DNA of 64,000 nt. It comes from Xenopus tropicalis. Lineage: Eukaryota; Chordata; Amphibia; Anura; Pipidae. Location of the stretch: contig NC_030680.2 of the NCBI RefSeq assembly GCF_000004195.4, positions 148,183,045-148,247,044 on the forward strand, written 5' to 3'. A program made the translations under genes and the position numbers. Numbering within the stretch: the first letter of the stretch is position 1; each line of letters starts with the position of its first letter. The notes beneath the pieces were generated by a model. That model ran no database searches, had not been told where the DNA came from, and saw only the letters and a program-made list of their open reading frames with translations. Shown in pieces: positions 1-11,559 of this stretch.

Positions 1-102
1 TGTAAGGGCAGGGCCCCCCAGTGCCGGGAGGTGTAAGGGCAGGCCCCCCAGTGCCGGGAGGTGTAAGGGCAGGGCCCCCCAGTGCCGGGATGTGTAAGGG
101 CA
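1..102 (+). repeat. 31-bp GC-rich minisatellite in the last slmap intron
   Basis: Three near-identical units of 30-31 bp, each starting TGTAAGGGCAGG and ending GTGCCGGGAGG, followed by a broken fourth unit. The array is cut by the window edge, so its true length is unknown. It ends about 39 bases before the splice acceptor of the slmap terminal exon and lies in the last intron. Confidence 0.9.
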
Positions 103-140
103 CAATAACCAAACCTCTTGTCCTTTTCTCTCTCCCACAG
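103..140 (+). other. slmap: 3' splice site of the last slmap intron
   Basis: A pyrimidine-rich tract (TTGTCCTTTTCTCTCTCCCA) ends in CAG at 138-140, a strong vertebrate acceptor. The reading frame that matches the SLMAP tail starts immediately after it, at base 141. Confidence 0.85.
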
Positions 141-233
141 AGACAGTGGCCTTGGATAACCGTGGTGGCAGCAGCCTTGTTTGCCGTGACTGCCGTAATG
201 TTGTATCCCGGCCTTACCAAAGGCGCGCCATGA
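141..233 (+). CDS. slmap: slmap terminal coding exon (tail-anchor segment), partial gene
   Basis: The exon encodes 30 residues and stops at TGA 231-233. The peptide opens RQWPW, continues with a hydrophobic run ITVVAAALFAVTAVMLY and ends PGLTKGAP. From memory this matches the C-terminus of vertebrate SLMAP (sarcolemmal membrane-associated protein), which has a WPW motif, one transmembrane helix and a short PGL tail. SLMAP is a coiled-coil, tail-anchored protein with an N-terminal FHA domain; it is part of STRIPAK phosphatase complexes and is found at ER/sarcoplasmic, nuclear-envelope and centrosomal membranes. This exon supplies the membrane anchor. SLMAP is known to have alternative tails; only this one is visible. 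All upstream exons lie outside the window. The neighbouring co-directional flnb supports the call, because the two genes are adjacent in human. Confidence 0.85.
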   Translation, partial: RQWPWITVVAAALFAVTAVMLYPGLTKGAP

Positions 234-541
234 AGGCCTCAACTACTCAAGCCATGCACCCGTCCTCCATGCCCCCCGCTATTGCTGACCCCCTGGGGGG
301 CAGATCCCTAATCTTCCTTTTTACCTCTTTGCAGCATTAGGGCACTGCTTGCCGCTGTCATATCTATCTGGCAGCCAGGGGGCGACGTTTTGCGTGCAGA
401 CTTTATATTTTTTCCCCCTGTAGGATTGGGAATGTTGCCCCGGCGGCCCGAGTAGGGGGGGCGGGGGGGGGGTTATTCAGCACCAAATTATTTATGCTGT
501 TTGGGTTTGTGGCTCTTTTACTCTAATTGTGAAGAATTAAA
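234..541 (+). other. slmap: slmap 3' UTR, proximal part
   Basis: Non-coding sequence after the slmap stop codon. The first usable poly(A) hexamer is ATTAAA at 536-541, followed by a GT-rich stretch (TTGGATGTGACTGTG) that could be the downstream element. A G/C homopolymer-rich segment at 456-473 could form a G-quadruplex. How far the transcript extends cannot be told from sequence alone. Confidence 0.5.
536..541 (+). promoter_or_regulatory. Candidate poly(A) signal ATTAAA for slmap
   Basis: ATTAAA about 300 bases after the stop codon, with a GT-rich stretch 20-30 bases further on. It is a common variant hexamer, and other candidates follow downstream. Confidence 0.45.
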
Positions 542-3023
542 TGGATTACTTGATAACGATTGGATGTGACTGTGCCCGCCCACCTTCTGACCCACAACAC
601 AGATTGGGTATTTATGCTCTTATGGGTCAGATAGGCACGGGCTGGTATTAAAGGAAGAACCTCTTCCGGTGCCCGGGATGTGCCCTTTTTATCTACCCAT
701 TTTCTAATTGGTCAGGTTTCGGCTTTAGCAACTCCAAATCCCTGTACCCTCGGCCAGAGGAGGATGCTGGGAGTTGTAGTTGAGTGCAGCTGGAGACTGA
801 TGAGTTTAACACATTTGTTACCCAGTGTTCCTCTCCGGGCATCTGTGTCTCTGTATAATAGTGTATTGTGCCCGCTTTGTGCCCACGGAAACCATTCGCT
901 CACTGATTCTTCCCATCCGGAATGTAATATATTGTGTTGGAACAGATCCGGGGGGGCGGGGGGGCACTTCTCATTTATCTGTGGATGAAATTTGTATATT
1001 AAATTGAAGAGAATGAATTGTCTCTGTACTGCAGCTTTAATTGGCAACGGGAGTGGCCCCAGGGCCCCAGCGGTGTATATGTTTAATCACATTATAGCTA
1101 TCGGGCACAGAGCTTTGGGGGTAGGGCTTGGCCACTCCCCCTATAGGGGGCACCAATGTTTGGGGGTGGGGTTAATCCTCTTGGTTTTTTTTTTTATGGG
1201 GACAGGGTTGGTTGTGGGGGTTCGACCCTCCATCCCATAATATATCATTACATTTAAAGTGCATTCAGTGTGCAGAGAGGTCTTACAACCAGGGGGCAGG
1301 GTGACGATGGCCAAACGCTCTGTGTGGGGGCCACAGCCCAGTACCCCCGGGGAGCCCCTAACAGTAGCAGTCGGGCCAAGCCTTGGGCTGGGGAGCAGGG
1401 GTCATTAGGAAGAGTTGCCCCAGTTATGAGCTTAGGGTGTTGTACAGGGGGTGCAGGGAGTTGTAGTTTCACAGCTGGAGGGTCACACTATGAGTAAGGC
1501 CGGGGGCTTTAATGCTGCCATTTAGCCTCTCTCTTCAGCCAATCAGGGGGTGGGTTAGGGCCCATTCTGACCCCACAGGGAACATGTAGGTTCTGTTGCA
1601 CCTCTGTATGAGAAGTGGGTATAGGGGGCGCTACTGCCCTGGGTAATTGGTGGCACCTAATCACCTTGTGTTTGGCCAGTAGCCACTTTTTGCCATCAGA
1701 CACTCTAGTTACTGATTGGGCAGTTTGGCCTCACTGGCGTTACCTGTATAGGGGGCAGTTTCTATAGACAATCCTTTAATCCCATTGGATCATCATCTGT
1801 TCAGGCACAATATCCAGCCACCCAAGGGTGTGAGGGGAGGGGCATCAGTCCCAGACCTTATGGGGGCCCCCCTCATGTTGAGATGCTGATTTGGCCCCTT
1901 GGCCAATCTCCCAGCTGTTGCAGTTATGGGCCTGTGTTTGTGGGCCGGATACAGCCCCCCAGGCCTATCATTGCCTCCCTGGGTACTGGGGCAATACAGC
2001 TTATGGGAGCCACGCCCACAGGGGGCTTTCAGCCATATGGGTTTGTGCATTAGGGGGGCTTATAATGGCAGGGGGAGTATATAGGAACCAGACTGCTGCT
2101 GGCTGTATTGGGAATGGGGGTCTGTGCATTGGGTGCATCCCGCCAAGACCAACTGCATGTGGGATTAGAATGCTATTGGCTACATCATGCTAGGGGTTAA
2201 AGGGTAAGTAAGCCCTAAGTACTTTGGTCATTATGAGAAAGGCAGGAAAGTAGTGCAGGTTAGGGTGGTGTTGGTATAATCAGTATCAGTTTGCAAGAGA
2301 TAATCAACCTGTGGCCCTCTGTCTGCCTACAACTCCCAGCAGCCTCCGGGGCGGGGGGCCTGTTTGCTGCCCAGACTCTAACACTCGCCATGTTCCTGCA
2401 CCTCCATGTGTTTTATTGAACAGTAGAGTCTACTTGTGGCCCCAAACCTGCTGCCTTCAGATCCATAGCGAACTGTAATACTGAGAGAGAGCTATAGGGG
2501 GGGCTGTGTGTGGGGCTGGGCTCTGGGGAGAGGCCTGTAGTTACCCCTGGCTCCCAGGGGGGGCGCCTCTCTGGCACCCGAGGGGTTTGGTTTATTTTTG
2601 TGCTGGGGGGGGGGGAGATATTTTTGTAGCTGTGAGACGGTCCCTCGCCACCCCCCCGCCGCCACATAACACTGAGACGCCAGTGGGTACCCGCTACCCG
2701 TGTATATAGGTTCTTGCAAATATTCTTCTGACATGCGAAGGTTCAGAACGACATTTTTTTAAAGTAAATAATTGTTTTAAATCTATTTTGTAAAAATATA
2801 ATAAATAAAAAAAGGTTCCATAGAATTTCTGGAGCACAGATGAAACTATTTGCACTAACAAATGTGACGTGCATGATTTAATAAATAACTTTACTCTCAC
2901 GCCTCCCCGCTCGTCATTTGGTTTCTTCCAGCGCCACAGCCACTCCTCCGCCCTGATTGGCTCACACAGAAGGGGCGGGCCTTAGCAGCCAGTGGGCAGG
3001 GTGGGTGCAAAGTGGCTCAATAA
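542..3023 (+). other. Extended slmap 3' UTR or intergenic DNA
   Basis: No gene is recognisable. The segment is G-rich with short open frames that look like chance. Further poly(A)-type hexamers are ATTAAA at 998-1003, overlapping AATAAA at 2800-2805 and 2804-2809 in an AT-rich block, and AATAAA at 2880-2885. Long 3' UTRs are usual for SLMAP, so the AT-rich block near 2750-2890 is a plausible distal transcript end. Motifs such as 'gggagttgtagtt' (770-781) and 'acaactcccagcagcct' (2330-2346) belong to common vertebrate repeat fragments. Confidence 0.4.
2800..2885 (+). promoter_or_regulatory. Candidate distal poly(A) signals of slmap
   Basis: AATAAA occurs at 2800-2805, 2804-2809 and 2880-2885 in the most AT-rich block downstream of slmap, just before GC-rich sequence resumes. 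GT- and T-rich sequence (GTCATTTGGTTTCTTCC) follows the last one. Confidence 0.4.
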
Positions 3024-4957
3024 TTACATTAACATGTATTTATAAAGCGCCAACAAATCCCGCAGCGCTGTACAATAAGTGGGTTTCGTACATGGGACAT
3101 ACAGAGTAACATATAAAGCAATCAGTAACCGATACAGGAGGGGAAGGGAGCCCTGCCCAAAAGAGCTTACACTCTACAAGGAGTAACATATAAAGCAATC
3201 AGTAACCGATACAGGAGGGGAAGGGAGCCCTGCCCAAAAGAGCTTACACTCTACAAGGAGTAACATATAAAGCAATCAGTAACCGATACAGGAGGGGAAG
3301 GGAGCCCTGCCCAAAAGAGCTTACACTCTACAAGGAGTAACATATAAAGCAATCAGTAACCGATACAGGAGGGGAAGAGAGCCCTGCCCAAAAGAGCTTA
3401 CACTCTACAAGGAGTAACATATAAAGCAATCAGTAACCGATACAGGAGGGGAAGGGAGCCCTGCCCAAAAGAGCTTACACTCTACAAGGAGTAACATATA
3501 AAGCAATCAGTAACCGATACAGGAGGGGAAGGGAGCCCTGCCCAAAAGAGCTTACACTCTACAAGGAGTAACATATAAAGCAATCAATAACCGATACAAG
3601 AGGGGAAGAGAGCCCTGCCCAAAAGAGCTTACACTCTACAAGGAGTAACATATAAAGCAATCAATAACCGATACAGGAGGGGAAGAGAGCCCTGCCCAAA
3701 AGAGCTTACACTCTACAAGGAGTAACATATAAAGCAATCAGTAACCGATACAGGAGGGGAAGAGAGCCCCTGCCCAAAAGAGCTTACACTCTACAAGGAG
3801 TAACATATAAAGCAACCAATAACCGATACAGGAGGGGAAGGGAACCCTGCCCAAAAGAGCTTACACTCTACAAGGAGTAACATATAAAGCAATCAGTAAC
3901 CGATACAGGAGGGGAAGAGAGCCCTGCCCAAAAGAGCTTACACTCTACAAGGAGTAACATATAAACAATCAGTAACCGATAACAAGAGGTGAAGAGAGCC
4001 CTGCCCAAAAGAGCTTACACTCTACAAGGAGTAACATATAAAGCAATCAGTAACCGATACAAGAGGTGAAGAGAGCCCTGCCCAAAAGAGCTTACACTCT
4101 ACAAGGAGTAACATATAAAGCAATCAGTAACCGATACAAGAGGTGAAGAGAGCCCCTGCCCAAAAAGAGCTTACACTCTACAAGGAGTAACATATAAAGC
4201 AATCAGTAACCGATACAAGAGGGGAAGAGAGCCCTGCCCAAAAGAGCTTACACTCTACAAGGAGTAACATATAAAGCAATCAGTAACCGATACAAGAGGT
4301 GAAGAGAGCCCTGCCCAAAAGAGCTTACACTCTACAAGGAGTAACATATAAAGCAATCAGTAACCGATACAAGAGGGGAAGAGAGCCCCTGCCCAAAAGA
4401 GCTTACCACTCTACAAGGAGTAACATATAAAGCAATCAGTAACCGATACAGGAGGGGAAGAGAGCCCTGCCCAAAAGAGCTTACACTCTACAAGGAGTAA
4501 CATAATAAAGCAATCAGTAACCGATACAAGAGGTGAAGAGAGCCCTGCCCAAAAGAGCTTACACTCTACAAGGAGTAACATATAAAGCAATCAGTAACCG
4601 ATACAAGAGGGGAAGGGAGCCCTGCCCAAAAGAGCTTACACTCTACAAGGAGTAACATATAAAGCAATCAGTAACCGATACAAGAGGGGAAGGGAGCCCT
4701 GCCCAAAAGAGCTTACACTCTACAAGGAGTAACATATAAAGCAATCAGTAACCGATACAAGAGGGGAAGAGAGCCCTGCCCAAAAGAGCTTACACTCTAC
4801 AAGGAGTAACATATAAAGCAATCAGTAACCGATACAAGAGGGGAAGAGAGCCCTGCCCAAAAGAGCTTACACTCTACAAGGAGTAACATATAAAGCAATC
4901 AGTAACCGATACAAGAGGGGAAGAGAGCCCTGCCCAAAAGAGCTTACACTCTACAAG
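3024..4957 (+). repeat. Dispersed frog repeat carrying a 77-bp tandem array (24 copies)
   Basis: A non-tandem head (3024-3103, containing TTTATAAAGCGCCAACA and CCGCAGCGCTGTACAATAAG) leads into about 24 units of 77 bp at 3104-4957. Each unit runs from GAGTAACATATAAAGCAATC to AGCTTACACTCTACAAG. The same head and array recur at 36720-37190 with five units. Unit variants (AGGAGGGG, AAGAGGTG, AAGAGGGG) cluster along the array, as expected from local homogenisation. The head resembles a high-copy repeat of frog genomes; I cannot assign its class. Confidence 0.9.
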
Positions 4958-7162
4958 ATCACTTGTGTGTGGAGAATGTGTAAGTCTTATATCCCCAGTG
5001 TGTGGCCTGATTGTACAATATCCAACCAATCAGTCATTGAATAGAATCCCTAGGGTCGCTTTCAGAGGATAAAGAAATGGGAACAATTGGGTACAACTGA
5101 CTTTATAGGGCAGTATGGAGTGTAACTGAGGATGCTGGGATTTGTAGTCACTGGTAACTACTGGTACCTCCACCCTGGACATAATGGGGCACCACACACA
5201 CAAGCAGCTGCCCCTAAAGCAGGAAAATCCCGATCTCGGCCTGGATTCACCTGGAATAGGCGCTGGCACAGTGACACCTAGTGGCGAGTTCTGATACAGC
5301 AGCCTACAGGAGTGACTACTTACACATCATTAGGGGGAGGAGACTGGGATTTTCCAAGAGTTTGTTTGGAATTCATTCCCAGAGTTCCTTCTGTTTACTT
5401 ACCCTTCAAATCTGCAGGTGTCATGTGACTGACAGGTCAAGGGGGTCATTTCTCCAGCGCAGGTTTATGTGAAACATCATGGGGGGCACAGCGCGCTTTG
5501 TCTACTGCTAATTGTTGGGGTTTGGTGCAAGCGGAGGTGCAGTTCAGCGCAACAAATCTACTACTGTTGAGTGTTACAGTTGCACAGGGCACAATGGTTC
5601 CTTTACACTCTGCCTCCACCCTGCTGCGACTCCTGCGCTGTTGCTGCAACAGAACTCAGAATTATCCCAAGGCCAAGTGTTGGAGTTGCCCCCACCCCTT
5701 CCTATTGCCCCCAGCCCTTCCTATTGCCCCCACAGAGAGAAAGAAGTCATTTGTCAGTAGGTGTTGTTGCCCCAGGGGCGGGTTAGTGGCCCCATGTGGG
5801 AGGGCTCAGAGCATCAGAACTTCCCAGCATTCTGAGGCCTTGGCTTTGGCCAATAAGAGACCGGCCTCTCACTCACACAGAATTTCAGGAATTCTGGCAA
5901 AAGGCATAGTGTTTGTTAGGAACAATTTTTGCGCAAAATGGTGCTGTTTCCCCCCAACCAGAGTGTGGGCTTTATTACCCTGCCCCACTGGGGGGGAATC
6001 ATTTGTTATTGCACCTATCCGTGCAGGGCAAGAAGTTGCTTCTACCAGCAGGCACTGAGAATTTACACAATAATATTTGTTGCCACTAGAGGGAGCCGTT
6101 GTTTCACCTTTTTCTTATATAATACTATTAAAGGGCCAGTGACCGTGTCAGGTTGGTTTTTCCCTTTCAGGTCCTGATTATGTTGCAAGGTCCCTCTGCC
6201 CCCCAACCCCCCAGTATTATGGGCTGTACAGACCCTCAGCCCTGGTTCATTTAACCGTTTCATAACTGTGGCCCAATAGCAAGTTTGTGCCTGTAGATAT
6301 GTGGGTCAAATGCACCGAATCCCAAAGCTCTCTGGGGTTCTGCCCTGTTGGTACCTCAGCCTGGCACCCTGCTGCCCATCTACGCGCAATGCACTAAATA
6401 TGAGATTTCTGCTGTATTTGGCTATTTCTGAACCGAGGCTCCGGTCGCTGAAGCCCCCACAATATTCCAGGGCCCATTATTCAGGGGTCGGGGGCTGGAG
6501 TATTGGGGCCACTATAGCTTTATATTTGTCCTTGATTTACTTGCAGGTACAAAGGAGCAACAACTTAATTTACTAAGCAAGTATAGGAATGTATGGGTAA
6601 GTAATATCCAATATTACCAGAGCTTTATAAATAGCCAAGTGATTCCTGTTGGGAAATCGGAATAGTTCGAGGGATCAGCCCGGTGTGGAACACTGACCCT
6701 AATTAGGGGCCAATAAGCTGCCGGTAATATAATGCACTGTATGGCGGCCCCGGGGGAGGGAAGGGGCCACAGATATACGCTGGGTGCTGATTGGGTAACA
6801 TACAGACTTGTACCTGCCCAGAGGTTCTGGAGATCGCTGTGGCATAAGATTAAAGGGCAAGTTAAGCCTACACATAATTATCCTGAACAATAAAGGCCCC
6901 TTTTATTCTCCAATAAACCGACTCACTGGCCCTTTTCTAGCAGCAAAGAAATCCCCACAGAGGCCAAACAGCGGCTGAATGTAATCTGCTCCGACACGGG
7001 CAGCGGCCAAATTCACTTTTCAGCCTGAGCTACTATATCCCAAGGCGCTTTGTGTTTATTATGAATAACCCGGCATTGCCTTCCATACGGGGGCCCCACA
7101 CCCAGCGCAGGAATTTGGATTTGCTGACGGCCTGGGACCCCCATAGAGCAGCGGCTCCCAAA
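4958..7162. other. Intergenic single-copy-like DNA, no gene seen
   Basis: About 2.2 kb between two minisatellites. Open frames here (for example 5498-6058 on +) have no recognisable domain, odd composition and no exon-like signals. TTAAAGGGCCAGTGACCGTG near 6128 and TTAAAGGGCAAGTTAAGCC near 6850 resemble ends of T2-type MITEs, but no full element could be bounded. Confidence 0.5.
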
Positions 7163-8580
7163 CTGCCCCCCTGGCATTCCCAGTACCCAGAGGCACAAAC
7201 AGCCCCCCAGCCCAATAAATAGTGAGTGTCTGTGGCACCTTACAGCCCCCCCTGGCATTCCCAGTACCCAGAGGCACAAACAGCCCCCCCAGCCCAATAA
7301 ATAGTGACTGTCTGTGGCACCTTACAGCCCCCCTGGCATTCCCAGTACCCAGAGGCACAAACAGCCCCCCCAGCCCAATAAATAGTGACTGTCTGTGGCA
7401 CCTTACAGCCCCCCTGGCATTCCCAGTACCCAGAGGCACAAACAGCCCCCCAGCCCAATAAATAGTGACTGTCTGTGGCACCTTACAGCCCCCCTGGCAT
7501 TCCCAGTACCCAGAGGCACAAACAGCCCCCCCAGCCCAATAAATAGTGACTGTCTGTGGCACCTTACAGCCCCCCTGGCATTCCCAGTACCCAGAGGCAC
7601 AAACAGCCCCCCCCCCAGCCCAATAAATAGTGACTGTCTGTTGGCACCTTACAGCCCCCTGGCATTCCCAGTACCCAGAGGCACAAACAGCCCCCCCAGC
7701 CCAATAAATAGTGACTGTCTGTGGCACCTTACAGCCCCCCCCGGCATTCCCAGTACCCAGAGGCACAAACAGCCCCCCCAGCCCAATAAATAGTGACTGT
7801 CTGTGGCACCTTACAGCCCCCCTGGCATTCCCAGTACCCAGAGCACAAACAGCCCCCCCAGCCCAATAAATAGTGACTGTCTGTGGCACCTTACAGCCCC
7901 CCTGGCATCCCAGTACCCAGAGGCACAAACAGCCCCCCCAGCCCCAATAAATAGTGACTGTCTGTGGCACCTTACAGCCCCCCGGGCATTCCCAGTACCC
8001 AGAGCACAAACAGCCCCCCCAGCCCAATAAATAGTGACTGTCTGTGGCACCTTACAGCCCCCCTGGCATTCCCAGTACCCAGAGGCACAAACAGCCCCCC
8101 CCCAGCCCAATAAATAGTGACTGTCTGTGGCACCTTACAGCCCCCCTGGCATTCCCAGTACCCAGAGGCACAAACAGCCCCCCCCCCCAGCCCAATAAAT
8201 AGTGACTGTCTGTGGCACCTTACAGCCCCCCCCTGGCATTCCAGTACCCAGAGGCACAAACAGCCCCCCCCCAGCCCCAATAAATAGTGACTGTCTGTGG
8301 CACCTTACAGCCCCCCCTGGCATTCCCAGTACCCCAGAGGCACAAACAGCCCCCCAGCCCAATAAATAGTGACTGTCTGTGGCACCTTACAGCCCCCCTG
8401 GCATTCCCAGTACCCAGAGGCACAAACAGCCCCCCCAGCCCAATAAATAGTGACTGTCTGTGGCACCTTACAGCCCCCCTGGCATTCCCAGTACCCAGAG
8501 GCACAAACAGCCCCCCCCCAGCCCAATAAATAGTGACTGTCTGTGGCACCTTACAGCCCCCCTGGCATTCCCAGTACCCA
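7163..8580 (+). repeat. About 81-bp minisatellite, 17 full copies
   Basis: The unit contains CTGGCATTCCCAGTACCCAG, AGGCACAAACAG, a C-run of variable length, AGCCCAATAAATAGTGACTG and TCTGTGGCACCTTACAG. I count 17 CAATAAATAG cores plus a partial last unit. Unit length varies mostly through two C-runs, which points to slippage on top of unequal exchange. Every unit carries AATAAA on the + strand. Overlapping open frames on both strands are repeat artefacts. Confidence 0.95.
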
Positions 8581-9604
8581 CAGATTGCCAGTCCGGGCCT
8601 GGCTGTGCCAATCGGATCCCTGTAACATTCCCAGGTTAATAAGTCGCTGTTACCTAGCGACGGCCCATATGGCAGAACCATTTCTCCTGAGCTATTGTCT
8701 CCTTTTCTAAGCGCTATGAGCAGACTTCCTGTGTGGGGGTCATTAGCGCATTAGCGGGGGGCATTGCCAGGAGCTGCCTCGCCGGGGGGCTCGGGGCCTT
8801 TGTATACAACAAAGCTGCTTCCTCTCTGTCAGTTCCTCAGGAAAAGTTTCCCCTTCCGCTGCCAAATGGCTTTTCTCTGCCCTGAGTTGCTCCTGTGTGT
8901 GCGCAGTCACTGAGGCGCAGCCGTCGCATCTTGGCAGCGGGCGCTGGGGCACGACTTGGCAGCAATGTGGTCTGTGCCGGCCGCACATCTACCTGTTATT
9001 CATCCAGCGCTCCGGGTACTGAGAGATGGGCCCAATAGCACCTAAACTACAGGCAATGTCCCCCCAATCCCCCTGAGCTTTACTAAACTAATACCTGGTT
9101 GCTAGGGGAAACTGGACCCTATAAATCCCAGTTTGCTTATAAGCAAATTTCACTGGTTGCTAGGGTCCAGTTTACCTTATCAACCAGGGAGCGGTTTGAA
9201 TGAGAGACTGGAATATGAATAGGAGAGAGACTGAATAGAAAGATAAGGAATAAAAAATAACAATAAAACTGGAGCCTCACAGAGCAATAGGGTTTAGCTG
9301 CCGGGGTCAGTGACCCCCATTTGAAAACTGGAAAGATATAGAAGGTGAAGACAAATAATTAACAAAAAAATATATCAAAAATTTTAAATGAAGACCAATT
9401 GCAAAGCTGCTAAGAGATTCAATAACTATTGCTGCCCAGTAATCCCCCCTAGGAAATAACCCGCTGCCCATTCATCTCAAACTCACGGACCCCCCAATAA
9501 CTCCAGGTGGGGAGAAAAAAAGCAACATTCAATCTTTATACAAAGAGCTCTATTAACCCCCACAAAGTATCCTTGCTGCCCCCGAAACCCACTCAGCAGC
9601 TGCA
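8581..9604. other. Intergenic DNA with a T2-type repeat fragment
   Basis: No gene was recognised. 8700-9000 is moderately GC-rich. The right part holds the transposon-derived fragment listed separately at 9094-9425. Confidence 0.5.
9094..9425 (+). mobile_element. Fragment of a high-copy Xenopus MITE-like repeat
   Basis: The segment runs from CCTGGTTGCTAGGGGAAACT, through 'gagcctcacagagcaatagg' and 'gccggggtcagtgaccccca', to 'gaccaattgcaaagctgc'. The same ordered blocks recur near 36479-36665, 59920-60200 and 62860-63340. At the last site they sit inside an element bounded by TTAAAGGGG and CCCTTTAA, the end pattern of T2/Kolobok-type MITEs. Ends are not preserved here. Confidence 0.65.
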
Positions 9605-10857
9605 AGCCTTGGGGTACCACAACTGAGAGAGGGCAAGGGGGAGCCTTGGGGTACCCCAACTGAGAGAGGGCACGGGGGAGCCTTGGGGTACCCCAACTGA
9701 GAGAGGGCGAGGAGGAGCCTTGGGGTACCCCAACTGAGAGAGGACTAGGGGGAGCCTTGGGGTACCCCAACTGAGAGAGGACTAGGGGGAGCCTTGGGGT
9801 ACCCCAACTGAGAGAGGACTAGGGGGAGCCTTGGGGTACCCCAACTGAGAGAGGACTAGGGGGAGCCTTGGGGTACCCCAACTGAGAGAGGACTAGGGGG
9901 AGCCTTGGGGTACCCCAACTGAGAGAGGGCAAGGGAGAGTCTTGGGGTACCCCAACTGAGAGAGGGCGAGGGAGAGTCTTGGGGTACCCCAACTGAGAGA
10001 GGGCGAGGAGGAGCCTTGGGGTACCCCAACTGAGAGAGGACTAGGGGGAGCCTTGGGGTACCCCAACTGAGAGAGGACTAGGGGGAGCCTTGGGGTACCC
10101 CAACTGAGAGAGGACTAGGGGGAGCCTTGGGGTACCCCAACTGAGAGAGGACTAGGGGGAGCCTTGGGGTACCCCAACTGAGAGAGGGCAAGGGAGAGTC
10201 TTGGGGTACCCCAACTGAGAGAGGGCGAGGAGGAGCCTTGGGGTACCCCAACTGAGAGAGGACTAGGGGGAGCCTTGGGGTACCCCAACTGAGAGAGGGC
10301 GAGGAGGAGCCTTGGGGTACCCCAACTGAGAGAGGGCGAGGAGGAGCCTTGGGGTACCCCAACTGAGGGAGGGCGAGGAGGAGCCTTGGGGTACCCCAAC
10401 TGAGAGAGGACTAGGGGGAGCCTTGGGGTACCCCAACTGAGAGAGGGCAAGGGAGAGTCTTGGGGTACCCCAACTGAGAGAGGACTAGGGGGAGCCTTGG
10501 GGTACCCCAACTGAGAGAGGGTGAGGAGGAGCCTTGGGGTACCCCAACTGAGAGAGGACTAGGGGGAGCCTTGGGGTACCCCAACTGAGAGAGGGCGAGG
10601 AGGAGCCTTGGGGTACCCCAACTGAGAGAGGGCAAGGGAGAGTCTTGGGGTACCCCAACTGAGAGAGGGCGAGGAGCCTTGGGGTACCCCAACTGAGAGA
10701 GGACTAGGGGGAGCCTTGGGGTACCCCAACTGAGAGAGGGCGAGGAGGAGCCTTGGGGTACCCCAACTGAGAGAGGGCAAGGGAGAGTCTTGGGGTACCC
10801 CAACTGAGAGAGGGCAAGGGAGAGTCTTGGGGTACCCCAACTGAGAGAGGGCGAGGG
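9605..10857 (+). repeat. 37-bp minisatellite with a central palindrome, about 34 copies
   Basis: The unit is AGCCTTGGGGTACCCCAACT followed by a variable purine-rich half such as GAGAGAGGACTAGGGGG or GAGAGAGGGCGAGGAGG. Each unit holds the perfect 14-bp palindrome TTGGGGTACCCCAA. Two or three variants of the purine half alternate irregularly along the array. Open frames on the minus strand (GYPKAPP repeats) are artefacts. Confidence 0.95.
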
Positions 10858-11559
10858 GTGGAGGAGAGAAGTGACAGTTGGAGTGACTATGGGTGACAGA
10901 GAGGAATGGGATGAGACGGAAGAGAGGGAGGGTAAAATGAGATTTAGACAGGAGGAGAGAGACAGTCCCACCTGTGAGTGTGGGGAAGAAAGGCGGTGGC
11001 TGAGGGAATGGGTGCTAGGGTGCTAGGGTGCTGTCTCTTGGCTCCATCTGGATTTTTTGAAGTTTGTATAGGGAATAAGCAAAGTCCCCAGAAAGAGGGT
11101 GCAGCAGGGTGGGTGGGGGGTAGTTATGGGTGACTCTGTCCTGTTTTGCTTTGGGTGTTTTTTGTGGCAAAACCCACAAAGACTCAAACCTTTTTTTTGT
11201 TGCAATAATGCCAACCTTATTCCTCTCTGAGGCCATTGGTCAAGCCCTGCCTGGTTGCTAAGGTCTGTCAAGCCCTGCATGGTTGCTAAGGTCTGTCAAG
11301 CCCTGCATGGTTGCTAAGGTCAGTCAAGCCCTGCCTGGTTGCTAAGGTCAGTAAGTCATAGCTGCACAGTCACAGAGTTAAGGGTAGAATATCATTGGGT
11401 ACAATTAAAGCTTGTGAAAAAGAAACACAAGATAATAAAAAGGGCAGGATTAGTTACCCTTTAGCCGAAGCTCCCTTTGCCTGTAATGCAGCAGTGCCAA
11501 TGAGAGATAAGGAAGCTCGGCAGCGGCAGCGCAAACGAAACCACAGAACCGAATCAACG
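10858..11559. other. Upstream flank of flnb
   Basis: No gene was recognised. A purine-rich stretch (10858-10960) follows the minisatellite. The interval contains the 28-bp repeat listed separately. Distal regulatory elements of flnb could lie here, but nothing specific was identified. Confidence 0.4.
11239..11350 (+). repeat. 28-bp direct repeat, four copies
   Basis: Four tandem copies of a 28-bp unit beginning GTCAAGCCCTGC and ending GGTTGCTAAGGTCT, with only single-base differences. It lies about 590 bp upstream of the flnb start codon. Confidence 0.9.

Noticed and set aside
5498..6058. 186-codon frame on the + strand
   Set aside because: Cysteine/proline-rich low-information sequence with overlapping frames on both strands and no recognised homology.
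9605..10857. CRISPR-like array
   Set aside because: The 37-bp units are head-to-tail with no unique spacers, in a vertebrate intergenic region.
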